From Candidatus Poseidoniaceae archaeon (lineage in GTDB: Archaea > Thermoplasmatota > Poseidoniia > Poseidoniales > Poseidoniaceae), in assembly GCA_030747695.1 (NCBI GenBank), contig JASLKG010000005.1:150599-214598 (forward strand): DNA of 64,000 bases, written 5' to 3'. The position numbers were made by a program, and so were the translations under genes. Below the pieces are notes generated by a model, which was given only the letters and a program-made list of their open reading frames with translations, ran no database searches and was not told where the DNA came from. Below are positions 8,587 through 18,514 of this stretch, in pieces. Each line of letters opens with the position of its first letter. Within the stretch, counting starts at the first letter, position 1.

Positions 8587-10464
8587 ATGGCAAAAAATCA
8601 TGTTATAGGAATAGATTTAGGAACAACAAATTCTTGTGTGGCAACGATTGAAAACGGCGAAGCAATTGTAATACCCAATGCTGAAGGGGCCAGAACTACC
8701 CCTTCAGTAGTTGCATTCACTAAGGATGACGGTGAAAGAATGGTAGGAGTAACTGCAAAAAGACAAGCTGTTACAAATCATGAAAGAACAATGATTAGTG
8801 TAAAGCGACACATGGGTACAGGATGGTCTTCTAGTGTAGATGATAGTGAATATACACCACAGGAGATCTCAGCATTTATACTTCAAAAGTTGAAAGCAGA
8901 TGCAGAAGCCTACCTTGGAGGTCCTGTTAAGCAAGCAGTAATTACATGCCCTGCATATTTCACAGACGCACAACGCAAAGCAACAAAAGATGCTGGAAGA
9001 ATTGCTGGATTAGAGGTTTTAAGAATTATCAATGAACCAACTGCAGCAGCATTAGCTTATGGCGTCGACAAAGAAGAAGATCAAACAATACTTGTCTACG
9101 ATCTTGGAGGGGGAACCTTTGATGTTTCAGTTCTTGAGATTTATGATGTTGATGGGCAACCTCAGATCGAGGTAAAAGCTACGGCAGGAAATAACAAACT
9201 TGGTGGCGATGATTTCGATGAAGTATTGATACAACACCTTGTTGCAGAATACAAGAAAGATTCAGGAATTGATCTCTCAAAAGATGTTCAGGCGATGAGT
9301 CGATTAAAAGAAGGAGCAGAAAAAGCGAAAATCGAATTGTCAGGAACGGGGCAATCACAGATAAATCTTCCATTCATTACGATGAAGGATGGACAACCTG
9401 AGCATTTAGATATCACAGTTACACGTGCTAAATTTGAGGATTTAATCGCTCCTTTAGTAGAGAAAACAATGAAACCAACAAGACAAGCAATGAAGGATTC
9501 AGGAGTATCAAAGGGCGAAATTGACAAAGTAATACTTGTAGGAGGTTCTACTCGCGTCCCTGCAGTTCAAACAGCAATTGAGAAAGAAACTGGTAAATCA
9601 CCATTTAAGGGTATTAATCCAGATGAAGCAGTTGCAATGGGAGCAGCATTACAGGCGGGCATTATTGCTGGCGATGAAGGAGTTTCAGATATTTTACTAT
9701 TGGATGTAACTCCACTTACACTTGGAATTGAAACTTTAGGTGGAGTAACCACAACAATGATTGAAAGAAATACTACAATACCAAGTCGACGTAGTGAGAC
9801 TTTTTCGACTGCAAGCGATAACCAGCCTGCAGTAGAAATTCATGTTTTACAAGGCGAAAGGGAATTTGCTAAAGATAACGTTACACTAGGGCAATTCCAT
9901 TTGGTAGGAATACCGCCTGCACCACGGGGAATGCCTCAAATCGAAGTAACATTTGATATTGACGCGAATGGTATAGTTAATGTAAGCGCCAAAGATTTGG
10001 GAACAGGAAAAGAACAATCCATTAAAATAGAATCTTCAACATCTCTTTCAGAAGATGATATTCAATCAAAGATTGCAGAGGCTGAAGAATTTGCGGAAGC
10101 AGATAAGCGCCGCAAGGGCCAAGTTGAAATGAGAAATATGGCGGATCAGATTGTTTATCAAACACGTCGTACTTTGGAGGAAGCAGGTGACAAATTATCA
10201 GATGATGACAAATCTCCTGTCCTATCACGTGTTGATGAACTCGAATCGTTATTGCAAAATGAAGAGGGCGAATCAAAGGATTTAGATGAAATCGACGAAC
10301 CTGCAGTGCAAGCAAAAGTCAAGGAAATCGAAGAAGCGATGCATGCAATTTCTTCCAAGCTATATGAAGCGGCAGCAGCAGAGATGGCAGCCCAAGAAGA
10401 AACAGGTGAAGCAACTGAAGATGGCGTCGTAGATGCTGATTTTGAAGTAGTAGATGAAGATTAA
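8587..10464 (+). CDS. dnaK: Hsp70 chaperone DnaK
   Basis: An ATP-driven Hsp70 folding chaperone. The start is placed at the ATG at 8587, after GGATGTGA, giving [17 protein letters not shown]. The phosphate loops GIDLGTTNS and [11 protein letters not shown], the adenosine motif [11 protein letters not shown] and the substrate-binding region from about residue 390 are all intact. The helical lid ends in an acidic tail. The length is 625 residues, normal for bacterial DnaK. Archaeal DnaK is generally held to derive from bacteria. No grpE or dnaJ lies next to it in this window. Confidence 0.98.
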   Translation: MAKNHVIGIDLGTTNSCVATIENGEAIVIPNAEGARTTPSVVAFTKDDGERMVGVTAKRQAVTNHERTMISVKRHMGTGWSSSVDDSEYTPQEISAFILQKLKADAEAYLGGPVKQAVITCPAYFTDAQRKATKDAGRIAGLEVLRIINEPTAAALAYGVDKEEDQTILVYDLGGGTFDVSVLEIYDVDGQPQIEVKATAGNNKLGGDDFDEVLIQHLVAEYKKDSGIDLSKDVQAMSRLKEGAEKAKIELSGTGQSQINLPFITMKDGQPEHLDITVTRAKFEDLIAPLVEKTMKPTRQAMKDSGVSKGEIDKVILVGGSTRVPAVQTAIEKETGKSPFKGINPDEAVAMGAALQAGIIAGDEGVSDILLLDVTPLTLGIETLGGVTTTMIERNTTIPSRRSETFSTASDNQPAVEIHVLQGEREFAKDNVTLGQFHLVGIPPAPRGMPQIEVTFDIDANGIVNVSAKDLGTGKEQSIKIESSTSLSEDDIQSKIAEAEEFAEADKRRKGQVEMRNMADQIVYQTRRTLEEAGDKLSDDDKSPVLSRVDELESLLQNEEGESKDLDEIDEPAVQAKVKEIEEAMHAISSKLYEAAAAEMAAQEETGEATEDGVVDADFEVVDED

Positions 10465-10479
10465 TTGTTATTCATTTGA

Positions 10480-11991
10480 ATGACAATATTGAAGACACGT
10501 CTTCTATGGCTTCAAGTTATGGCAGACGCGCTATCCTTGTTGGAGCAGATGCGGACGACGAGCGGTAATTCCGTAACGAAAGGCTTGCCCAATGATGTAA
10601 TTCTTGATTTTTCTTCTAGAGATGATACTTTAATTCAAGCGATAGAGGAAGCAGCAGTAAAGCATTCTACATTTGATGAAAAATTACTTTTAATGGACGA
10701 AAATGATTTGGTTGAATTCATCCAGAAGGATTTCATCAATTTTTACGCATCTGCTACAGTTAACCCATATGTGGCATTAGCAGCTAGAGGGCCATGGATT
10801 GTAACGACACATGGGGCAGTAATCCATGACAATGGAGGATATGGTATGCTTGGAGTAGGCCATGGGCCAGATGCAATAATCTCTGCAATGAGTAATAATC
10901 ATGTAATGGCGAATGTGATGACTCCCTCTTTTAGTCAGGTTAGATTGGCTGACGCATTGAAGCGAGAACTTGGCCACACAAGAGGAGGTTGTCCCTTTAA
11001 GAAATTCATTTGTATGAATTCAGGATCGGAATCAGTAACAGTCGCATTAAGAATTTCAGATGTAAACTCTAAATTAATGACAGGCCCAGGAGGGCGCCAT
11101 GAAGGAAAACCGGTCAAATTGTTGGCTATTGAACGAGCATTTCATGGCCGTACAGATAGGCCAGCACAAATATCCCATTCTTGTAAGAGTTCTTATGATA
11201 ATAATTTGAAAACATTTTCTGAAAGAGATAATTTGTTGTTAGTAGCATCGAATGATGTTGGCGCATTGCAGGCAGCATTTTCAGATGCTGATGAAAAAGG
11301 CTACTTTATCGAAGCAATGGCCATTGAACCTGTTCAAGGCGAAGGTAATCCAGGCCAATGCATCGATCGAGAATTCTATGACGAAGCACGAAGATTAACC
11401 AAAGAACACGGTTCAATGTTACTAATTGACTCAATACAAGCAGGGATTCGTGGTCAAGGCACTCTTTCAATTATTGATTATGAGGGATTCCAAGATGCAG
11501 AAGCCCCCGATCTTGAAACTTGGTCAAAAGCATTGAATGCAGGACAATACCCATTATCTGTACTAGGATTAAATGAACGTGCTTCAGAATTATATGTTGT
11601 AGGAATTTATGGAAATACAATGACTACGAATCCACGAGCCCTTGAGACAGCGATCGCAGTATTGAATAGAATTACACCCGAACTAAGGCAAAACATACGA
11701 GAACGAGGCGTTGAATTCGTTGAAAAGTTAGCTGCTTTATCTAATGAATTGCCAGGAACAATTACTAAAGTTCAGGGCACAGGACTCCTTATTTCTGCAG
11801 AATTAGACCCTGAAAGATTGCAAGTTGTTGGATTTGAAAAGGTAGAAGTATGGTGCAGAAAACACGGTCTTGGAGTAATTCATGGTGGCGAGAATGCTTT
11901 ACGTTACACTCCACATTTCAACATTACAAGTGAAGAAATCGATCTTGTAGTTGACATAACACGACAAGCAATAAAGCACTTTACAGAGTGA
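10480..11991 (+). CDS. Class III pyridoxal-phosphate aminotransferase
   Basis: An omega-amino-acid-type transaminase, 503 residues. It shows CMNSGSESVTVALR (PLP phosphate region), ERAFHGRT, IEPVQGEGNPG, the cofactor aspartate in LLIDSIQAGIRGQGT, and the Schiff-base lysine in ETWSKALNAGQYPLS. The usual DEVQTGxGRTG is altered to DSIQAGIRGQG, like lysine 6-aminotransferase and some ornithine/4-aminobutyrate enzymes, but the substrate cannot be read from sequence. The first ATG is 15 nt after dnaK; a second ATG at 10519 is equally plausible. Neither has a ribosome-binding site, so a leaderless transcript is possible. Confidence 0.9.
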   Translation: MTILKTRLLWLQVMADALSLLEQMRTTSGNSVTKGLPNDVILDFSSRDDTLIQAIEEAAVKHSTFDEKLLLMDENDLVEFIQKDFINFYASATVNPYVALAARGPWIVTTHGAVIHDNGGYGMLGVGHGPDAIISAMSNNHVMANVMTPSFSQVRLADALKRELGHTRGGCPFKKFICMNSGSESVTVALRISDVNSKLMTGPGGRHEGKPVKLLAIERAFHGRTDRPAQISHSCKSSYDNNLKTFSERDNLLLVASNDVGALQAAFSDADEKGYFIEAMAIEPVQGEGNPGQCIDREFYDEARRLTKEHGSMLLIDSIQAGIRGQGTLSIIDYEGFQDAEAPDLETWSKALNAGQYPLSVLGLNERASELYVVGIYGNTMTTNPRALETAIAVLNRITPELRQNIRERGVEFVEKLAALSNELPGTITKVQGTGLLISAELDPERLQVVGFEKVEVWCRKHGLGVIHGGENALRYTPHFNITSEEIDLVVDITRQAIKHFTE

Positions 11992-11995
11992 TTAG

Positions 11996-13318
11996 ATGAA
12001 AAATAGTTGGCTATTAGCCGTCGCTTTATCCCTACTCATGTTACCCGTAGTTTCATCCCAAGGGCCGGGTGAAACTTTTAGTGAATGCCCAGGAACACTC
12101 ACAGGTAGTTCTGTACCGGAACAGATTCATTTGCAAATGACCGATATTCCTAATGAAATGGTGGTAATGTGGGCTACAGATATGCGTGGCGATGCATATG
12201 TTGAGTGGAGCTATGGTACAAATACACAATCTGCGCAAGGAGAATCATATTGCTATAATCATGATATAGCACTACATATGGCTACAATGACAGATCTACC
12301 ACTCAATGAAAATATTACTTACAGAGTGGGGGATGGGTCTGCTTGGTCTACAGAATGGACTTTTAGAACGATAGATCCAGCCTCTTCAAATTTTGAGTGG
12401 ATATCAATTGCAGATCATGGAATGTCCGATGAAGGACAACAAGTTTCTGACGCTATTATCTACGATGAATCAGCACAAATGGTAACAATTTCGGGAGATA
12501 TCTCTTACGCTGATGGTAGTCAGAATGTGTGGGATGATTGGTTCAATATCCAACAACCAAGCATGGCAAAAATTCCTTGGGTTACAGCCGCAGGAAATCA
12601 TGAAAATGAACCTGGAGTAGGTTTCATACCATATGAGCACAGATTTGATTCAGATAAACAGATTGAATCAGAAGGATTCTGGTATTCTAGAGATTTACCA
12701 GGAGTTCATATGATTTTCATCAGTAGTGAACATGACTACAGTTTGGGAAGTGAACAATATAATTGGATAAAATCAGATCTTGAAATAGCAAATACTGAAA
12801 CAGCGAGAGAATCTAGACCATTCATCATTGTATATTGTCATAAACCGATGTATTCTTCAAATTCATATCATGGTTCTGAAGTAGAATTGCGTGATGCTTT
12901 GGAAGAACTATATGTTGCAAATAATGTAGATTTAGTAATAGCGGGACATGATCATTTCTATGAACGAACATACCCAGTTATAGAAGAGAAAGTAGTTGAA
13001 AAAGGCCCAATTCATCTCGTGATTGGAGTTGGAGGGAGATCATCCTATGAGGAATTAGATGTTCCTCAACCAGAATGGAGCGCATATAGGGAGAATAGCA
13101 CTTATGGATGGACAAAATTAGTTTATGATGGTGATTCAAGAACGATTGATTTTACCCATTATCGAATAGACAATAGTGTTGGTGACAAGTTTACATTACA
13201 AGAAAACTTGAAAAATATTGAGATTAAAGAAGATAGTTCTGAACTGGGTGTATCTTCAATTAATCTAATAATTTTGTTAACCGCACTTATTGGAGCTGCA
13301 CGTTTTATTGACCAGTAA
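11996..13318 (+). CDS. Secreted membrane-anchored purple acid phosphatase
   Basis: A metallophosphoesterase that would release phosphate from organic esters outside the cell. It has a signal peptide (residues 1-22), an Fn3-like N-terminal domain, then the dinuclear-metal motifs IADHG, GDISYADG, GNHE, CHKPMYSS and GHDHFYER. A hydrophobic segment at the extreme C-terminus would anchor it. The normal first motif is GDxG; here the glycine is alanine (ADHG) but the metal-binding Asp remains. It begins 4 nt after the aminotransferase stop and its tail overlaps pepA convergently by 14 nt. Phosphodiesterase or other phosphatase activity is possible. Confidence 0.92.
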   Translation: MKNSWLLAVALSLLMLPVVSSQGPGETFSECPGTLTGSSVPEQIHLQMTDIPNEMVVMWATDMRGDAYVEWSYGTNTQSAQGESYCYNHDIALHMATMTDLPLNENITYRVGDGSAWSTEWTFRTIDPASSNFEWISIADHGMSDEGQQVSDAIIYDESAQMVTISGDISYADGSQNVWDDWFNIQQPSMAKIPWVTAAGNHENEPGVGFIPYEHRFDSDKQIESEGFWYSRDLPGVHMIFISSEHDYSLGSEQYNWIKSDLEIANTETARESRPFIIVYCHKPMYSSNSYHGSEVELRDALEELYVANNVDLVIAGHDHFYERTYPVIEEKVVEKGPIHLVIGVGGRSSYEELDVPQPEWSAYRENSTYGWTKLVYDGDSRTIDFTHYRIDNSVGDKFTLQENLKNIEIKEDSSELGVSSINLIILLTALIGAARFIDQ

Positions 13319-14792
13319 TCAAGTGATGTAGAGTTCTTACGTGAATTCCAGTTGCACCATTTTTGACCAATTTGTTTGTTTTTGCGCCCCAAGCAGTTCC
13401 TGCAATATCAAGATGTGCCCATGGTATCTGTTTACCATCTTTTTCAGGTACGAATTGTTTGAGGAAAGCAGCAGCAGTATTGGAGCCACCCCATCTGCCA
13501 GCTCCTAGGTTACGAGTATCTGCAATTTTTGAGTCTGTCATTTCCTTTTCAAATGCTTTGAATAATGGCATTGGCCAAGCAATTTCCCCGCAATGTTCTC
13601 CAGCGGCTTTTATTTTTGCGAGCAATTCATCATCATTCGACCATAATCCGCTCGCTTCATGACCTAATGCAACAACACAAGCACCTGTAAGAGTAGCCAA
13701 ATCAATTATGTAAGAGGTGTTTAAGTGTGTTCCTGCATACCATAATCCATCAGATAAAACCAGTCTACCTTCAGCATCAGTGTTTAGAACTTCCACTGTT
13801 TTACCTGAATATGTTTTGATTACATCCCCGGGCCTTTGTGCATTTGCTGATGGCATATTCTCAGCCATACATGATACTGCAACAACTCGTTCTTTCCAGC
13901 CACTTTCAGCAAGGGCAACGATTGTTCCGAAAGAAGTTGCTGAACCATGCATGTCATACTTCATTTCATCCATTGAGGGAGATGGTTTGATTGAAATCCC
14001 TCCAGTATCGAATGTTATTCCTTTACCTACAATGCAGGGCGAAGGTCCAGGTTTGTCCCCGTTTAATTCGAAAATAACCATACAAGGTTTGCGTATACTT
14101 CCCATTCCAACGCCGACTAACCCTCCCATTCCCATGTCGACAGCTTGGTCATATGAGATTACGGTAACTTCGAGATTGTCGTGCTTATCTGCAAAATCAA
14201 GGGCTTGTTTTGCATAGGCTTGTGGATAAAGGTCGTTTGGAGGAGCGTTGCCTAAATCCCGTGCCATAAACACTCCTTTTGCAACCGAACAAGACAATTC
14301 AGCAGATGCAGATAGTGCTTTTGTTTTGTCTTCCTCGCATGTGACAAGAACTTCCAAATCACCCTCTTCTTCCTCTTCTTCATCTTTAGATTTGTAATGA
14401 TCATAGGAATAATCTCTCAATATCATACCCTCAACTAAAGATGCCATAAGAGAGTCTTCAATACCATGTAATCTAACTGAAAGTGTAGTGCCATGCATCT
14501 TTGAACGAGACGAAACGATTTTTGCACCGGCTTCACGCATTGATTGGCTGTTAGCATCCTCTTGTTTACCTAGACCAACTAAGATTGCTTTTCCACCTTG
14601 TGTTCCAGCAAGTGTCATTGCTGTACCCGATTTTGCTTTGAAATCTCCAGCCTGTAGGACATTGTCAATTTGATTTCTTAAGTCCCTGTGAATGCCTGAA
14701 GACGCATTATCAGAGATAGAATCTGAACCCTGCCATAATGGCAATACCAAAGTCCCTAAGATATTTTCATTCGATTCTACATTGACCTTCAT
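13305..14792 (-). CDS. pepA: Leucyl aminopeptidase (M17 family)
   Basis: A two-metal cytosolic aminopeptidase that trims N-terminal residues from peptides. The C-terminal catalytic domain has VGKGITFDTGG with the metal-binding lysine and aspartate at about residues 255-265, then the signature NTDAEGRL at about 335-343. The N-terminal macro-like domain carries an acidic loop (EEEEEGDLE) at about residues 138-146. The length of 495 residues is standard. It is last in the leftward gene run that includes a secreted carboxypeptidase, consistent with peptide catabolism. Confidence 0.97.
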   Translation of the reverse strand: MKVNVESNENILGTLVLPLWQGSDSISDNASSGIHRDLRNQIDNVLQAGDFKAKSGTAMTLAGTQGGKAILVGLGKQEDANSQSMREAGAKIVSSRSKMHGTTLSVRLHGIEDSLMASLVEGMILRDYSYDHYKSKDEEEEEEGDLEVLVTCEEDKTKALSASAELSCSVAKGVFMARDLGNAPPNDLYPQAYAKQALDFADKHDNLEVTVISYDQAVDMGMGGLVGVGMGSIRKPCMVIFELNGDKPGPSPCIVGKGITFDTGGISIKPSPSMDEMKYDMHGSATSFGTIVALAESGWKERVVAVSCMAENMPSANAQRPGDVIKTYSGKTVEVLNTDAEGRLVLSDGLWYAGTHLNTSYIIDLATLTGACVVALGHEASGLWSNDDELLAKIKAAGEHCGEIAWPMPLFKAFEKEMTDSKIADTRNLGAGRWGGSNTAAAFLKQFVPEKDGKQIPWAHLDIAGTAWGAKTNKLVKNGATGIHVRTLHHLITGQ

Positions 14793-14848
14793 TGGTTCAC
14801 CTAACAGGAGGGGAGAAGCGACAGGTCTTGAATATGTGTGCGAATAGA

Positions 14849-16171
14849 TTAGTACTTTCTAATGAGGGCAGCACCTATGAAAATGAGAATATAAAGATTA
14901 AAATCAAGTATAGCAGGGCCTCCTAGCCAACTACTTTTTTCATCATCAATAATAACTACAATCGAATCATTTACGCTTTCATTAACCCATTTTGCACTAT
15001 CAATTAGACGCTTTTGGTATGAAAGCCTCCATGCCCCATTTTCAAAATTAAAACCACTAGCCGAAACACTAGTAATGTTTGTAGCATTTACAGTAAAATT
15101 GTTTGATTCCCACATTATTTCTTGATTTTCATTAAGATATTGTAGAGTCGCATTTCTAGTAGTAGCCCGTCCATGATTTGTAACGTCAAACGTCACGATA
15201 TCATCTTGAATTGTAAGTGAATCTACAGTTAATCTTGCGCGCCAATACCATACATTGTCAATCAAGTATCGCATAACATCTAACTCCTCAGCCAATCTAT
15301 CTGGCACAGGTTCGGCAGAACCCGGGGCCCACTGTTCATCATCAGTTTCGAATGTGAATGTTGGGAAACCCATTATCCCATATCCATAATCTCGGCTGGT
15401 TCCACAATTTGGATACAATCCTTGGTTTGCATTTTGGATTGGGATATCTGAAATGTTAGCATGCACATCATCTCTGATGAAGTGGAATAACTCCCAATCT
15501 GTAGGTTGATCGGGCCACTTACCCCAAGGATAGAGCATTATCCAAACTCCAGTATGCATTGTAACATAGAGGTCGGCATCAGGGACTACCGTATTCATGT
15601 AAATCGAATTTGCAAGAGTTTCAGATTCGCTAAAAGCACTATTGCCTGGTTGGGTTGTAGGGCAGGTATTCCAGTAATGGTCGTAGTTTCGATTCAAGTC
15701 TACTTGGTTAACATTCCAGCGGGTATTGGCGTCGTTTCCATCTGCATTTAGCATAATAAGAATATGAATCTCAGAGTTTTGCAATACTCGGATAGCTTCA
15801 TCATTTCCAGCAGCCCATTCTTCGATATACCATTTTGCAGCCAGCCATGCCAAGGCCGTACCTAAGTGTTCGTTACCATGATGCCCTCCGTCAATATAGA
15901 CGATTTCTTTAGAGCTTCCATCTGCCTTTGTTTCCATAGACCAATCCGATAATCTAACTACCCATAGATCCTTTCCAAGTTCGGTATTGCCTGCGCTTGT
16001 CAGATCGACGATTTCTGGGTAATCATCTGCCCAATTGTTGACATCCATAGTCAAAGTTGCCCATGTGAGATATAGATGACTGTCTATGGGTTCGCCAGGA
16101 AATTCTTGTCCGGCACTAACCATCGCTGGAGTAGTGATTAGGATTGTAAGAAATATCGCAAGCACTCGCAT
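14849..16171 (-). CDS. Secreted M14 zinc carboxypeptidase with C-terminal anchor
   Basis: An extracellular metallocarboxypeptidase. A signal peptide spans about residues 1-20. The zinc ligands are in HHGNEHLG (H-x2-E, about 96-100) and in VTMHTG. NVNQVDLNRNYDHYW carries the substrate-binding Asn-Arg (about 155-168), and TFETDDE near 272-278 holds the catalytic Glu. A beta-sandwich-like region follows from about 310 (N-glycosylation sequons), then a hydrophobic C-terminal helix ending in RKY. GGTGGAATTAAC precedes the ATG. It follows the polyamine fusion gene by 13 nt, so it is probably in the same transcript. Confidence 0.93.
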   Translation of the reverse strand: MRVLAIFLTILITTPAMVSAGQEFPGEPIDSHLYLTWATLTMDVNNWADDYPEIVDLTSAGNTELGKDLWVVRLSDWSMETKADGSSKEIVYIDGGHHGNEHLGTALAWLAAKWYIEEWAAGNDEAIRVLQNSEIHILIMLNADGNDANTRWNVNQVDLNRNYDHYWNTCPTTQPGNSAFSESETLANSIYMNTVVPDADLYVTMHTGVWIMLYPWGKWPDQPTDWELFHFIRDDVHANISDIPIQNANQGLYPNCGTSRDYGYGIMGFPTFTFETDDEQWAPGSAEPVPDRLAEELDVMRYLIDNVWYWRARLTVDSLTIQDDIVTFDVTNHGRATTRNATLQYLNENQEIMWESNNFTVNATNITSVSASGFNFENGAWRLSYQKRLIDSAKWVNESVNDSIVVIIDDEKSSWLGGPAILDFNLYILIFIGAALIRKY

Positions 16172-16184
16172 GTTAATTCCACCA

Positions 16185-17480
16185 TTAATCTAGTATGTAA
16201 GAGAAGAGGATTGGTGCTACAATAGTTGCATCAGACTCGATTATATGCATTGGGACATCGGGTGCTAATTTGCCCCATGATATTTTTTCACTAGGCGGTG
16301 CTCCAGAATAGCCACCATATGAGGCACTAGATTCACTAATTTGGGCGAACCAACTCCATAAAGGAGCATCGATTTCTAGATCTTGCCGCAACATAGGTAC
16401 CACGCAAATGGGGAAATCACCAGCAATTCCACCTCCTAGTTGTAAGAAACCAAGTGGATGTTCTGCATTTCGATACCAATCTGCTAGATGAATCATGTAG
16501 TCAATTCCAGTTTTCACTGCACTACTTTCACAATTGCCATCAATGCAATGTGCTGCGAAAATGTTCCCCAATGTTGAATCTTCCCAGCCGGGCACATAAA
16601 CTGGTATTTTTGCATCACGAGCTGCAATCAACCATGAATCAGTTCTAGGGATATCTGCTTCAAGGTCATCCAATATTGCCATTATATGTTCATGCGGGAA
16701 GGCTTGCCCTTTTTTCCATTGTTCCAGAATCTTGCTTTCAATATGTCGAATTGCTTCGTTTTCAGGAATGCATGTATCAGTGACTCGATTGTACCCCTCA
16801 TCTAGTAATTTTGCATCATCAAGTTTGGTCAGGTCTCTCCAATTAGGGATTCGCTTGAATGAAGAGTGTGCAACTAGATTGAAGACGTCTTCTTCCAAAT
16901 TAGCACCTGTACATGTAATTGCATGAACTTTACCTGAACGAATTAAAGGAGCTAGTGATTTTCCTATTTCAGCAGTACTCATTGCACCTGCAATTGTAAT
17001 CATCAAACGACCACCATTTGTCAGAAATGAATCAAGAGATTTAGCACAATCACGTAATGCGCCAGCATTAAAATGACTGAAATGCCGATCTACAAACCCT
17101 CTTACTCCCCCATTTATATTTTCAGTTAGGAAACGCTCAACTCTCTTTCTTCTCTTTATTGTCATCTTTGGAAATGATTCTGAAAGAGATTTTTCAACAA
17201 TCTCAATAATCCTATCAGGGTCGGTATTTCCACAAGTAAATGCATCAATAGCTAACAACCCTTGTTCTGAATAACAATGCGCACTTACATGGCTTTCATC
17301 AAGTAATACTACAGCCGCGAATCCAGGTGGACTAACAGTACCATCAAAATGCTCTACATGAGAATGAACTCTTCGTGAACCAGAAGAATCCACTGCACCT
17401 TCCATTAATTTCAACATCCACTCTCCACAAACACCGATTGCCCCTGTACAATCAAGCATTATGTGATTACCATGTGCCAT
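16185..17480 (-). CDS. Fusion: AdoMet decarboxylase (SpeH type) + deoxyhypusine synthase-like
   Basis: The N-terminal about 125 residues match class 1 AdoMet decarboxylase: GNHIMLDCTG, then DESHVSAH with the cleavage/pyruvoyl serine near residue 61, and FTCGN with the catalytic Cys near 81. From about residue 135 the protein follows the deoxyhypusine synthase fold: AGAMSTAEIGK, TCTGANLEED, PGWEDSTLGN, and SWGKL near 400 with the lysine that carries the butylimine intermediate. The second conserved lysine region, GGGVxK in true deoxyhypusine synthases, is GGGIAGDF here, as in the DHS-like/homospermidine synthase group. The start at 17480 follows AGGAGGTGAAAAG and lies 4 nt after the agmatinase stop. 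The final product, deoxyhypusine or homospermidine, is not decided by sequence. Confidence 0.9.
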   Translation of the reverse strand: MAHGNHIMLDCTGAIGVCGEWMLKLMEGAVDSSGSRRVHSHVEHFDGTVSPPGFAAVVLLDESHVSAHCYSEQGLLAIDAFTCGNTDPDRIIEIVEKSLSESFPKMTIKRRKRVERFLTENINGGVRGFVDRHFSHFNAGALRDCAKSLDSFLTNGGRLMITIAGAMSTAEIGKSLAPLIRSGKVHAITCTGANLEEDVFNLVAHSSFKRIPNWRDLTKLDDAKLLDEGYNRVTDTCIPENEAIRHIESKILEQWKKGQAFPHEHIMAILDDLEADIPRTDSWLIAARDAKIPVYVPGWEDSTLGNIFAAHCIDGNCESSAVKTGIDYMIHLADWYRNAEHPLGFLQLGGGIAGDFPICVVPMLRQDLEIDAPLWSWFAQISESSASYGGYSGAPPSEKISWGKLAPDVPMHIIESDATIVAPILFSYILD

Positions 17481-17484
17481 CTTT

Positions 17485-18372
17485 TCACCTCCTGTTAGAC
17501 AAATAGGCAGCAATAATCCTGGTAGTAAGCATTGCAGCAGTAAATTGTGTTAAAGGTGTATCTTCTTGAGGTACAATTTCATTTACATCAGCACTAATCA
17601 TTTGGCAATTAGAAAATAATGTGTCGATAGTTTGTACTACGTGCCAATACGAGAGGCCACCTGGAACGGGCGTTCCTGTGGCAGGGACCAATCCTCCATC
17701 CAATCCATCAATATCTATTGTTAAGTGTACAGGACCTTCAATTTTTGATATTGACTCAATCCAATTATCCCATGCTTTTGCACCTGTGCAAGGGCTCATT
17801 ACATCTCTAGCAAACCAAGTGTTTACTCGTTCGTCACTTTCAATGTAATCAGATTCTTGTTTGCAATATGCTCTTATTCCAACTTGGTAGACTTCTAATG
17901 CACCTTCATCAAGACTACGTGCAATGGCGCAAGCATGTGAATACTCTTCACCATCTAGATGGTCTCTTAGATCAGCATGTGCATCAATTTGCACCAAGGT
18001 GACTCGTTCCGGACATCCTCTAAGGATTCCTGGCAACATCCCATGTTCTCCACCTAGGAAAATCGGAAACGCTGAACTTTCATATTGTAATTTTGAATAT
18101 ATGCCAATGTTATCTAATTGTTGTTGTAGAGTGGCTCCTTCACCGTCCCAAGGGCTAATAGTCAGAATATTTGCTCCTGCAGGTAACTCAGCTCCTAACA
18201 AATCATCGTATAATTCAACTTGTCCAGATGCTTCAATGCACGCTTTAGGACCATTAATTGTACCTTGGCCATACGAAGTTGTTAATTCGTACGGAACAGA
18301 TGCGATTATGACATCAGGAGAGCCATTGGGCTTTGGAAGCCCCAAAAAGTTACCCGAAACAAACTCCTCCAT
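17485..18372 (-). CDS. speB: Agmatinase / ureohydrolase
   Basis: Hydrolyses agmatine to putrescine and urea with a dinuclear manganese centre. The metal motifs are all present: GGEHG, DAHADLRD, the SHA segment, and DIDGLD near residue 222, with a final Glu in DVNEIVPQED. At 295 residues it is typical. Downstream, the AdoMetDC/DHS-like fusion is 4 nt away, so the two are almost surely co-translated in a polyamine/hypusine operon. Arginase or formiminoglutamase activity is less likely because of this context. Confidence 0.95.
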   Translation of the reverse strand: MEEFVSGNFLGLPKPNGSPDVIIASVPYELTTSYGQGTINGPKACIEASGQVELYDDLLGAELPAGANILTISPWDGEGATLQQQLDNIGIYSKLQYESSAFPIFLGGEHGMLPGILRGCPERVTLVQIDAHADLRDHLDGEEYSHACAIARSLDEGALEVYQVGIRAYCKQESDYIESDERVNTWFARDVMSPCTGAKAWDNWIESISKIEGPVHLTIDIDGLDGGLVPATGTPVPGGLSYWHVVQTIDTLFSNCQMISADVNEIVPQEDTPLTQFTAAMLTTRIIAAYLSNRR

Positions 18373-18380
18373 GCAATGTC

Positions 18381-18397
18381 GGGGGGTAATCTCCCCT
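18381..18397 (-). promoter_or_regulatory. GGGG/CCCC leader hairpin before agmatinase
   Basis: On the sense strand the leader reads GGGGAGATTACCCCCC, able to form a 4-bp all-GC stem with a 6-nt loop, ending about 10 nt from the start codon. No other ribosome-binding site is visible, and the GGGGAG arm is the nearest purine-rich block. It is one of several such GC hairpins upstream of starts in this window. Confidence 0.4.
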
Positions 18398-18514
18398 TTG
18401 AACGCTGCGAAATTGCATTTTTAAGCGAAGTGTCTATTAGGGACTTCGACCTATACATATTACTGCGCAGCGGTGTAAAGGTGCGCCGCACAGATTCAAA
18501 CCGAGGGGAATTTC

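Noticed and set aside
13717-14217. A 166-codon + strand frame within pepA
   Set aside because: It is a shadow of the conserved aminopeptidase catalytic region.
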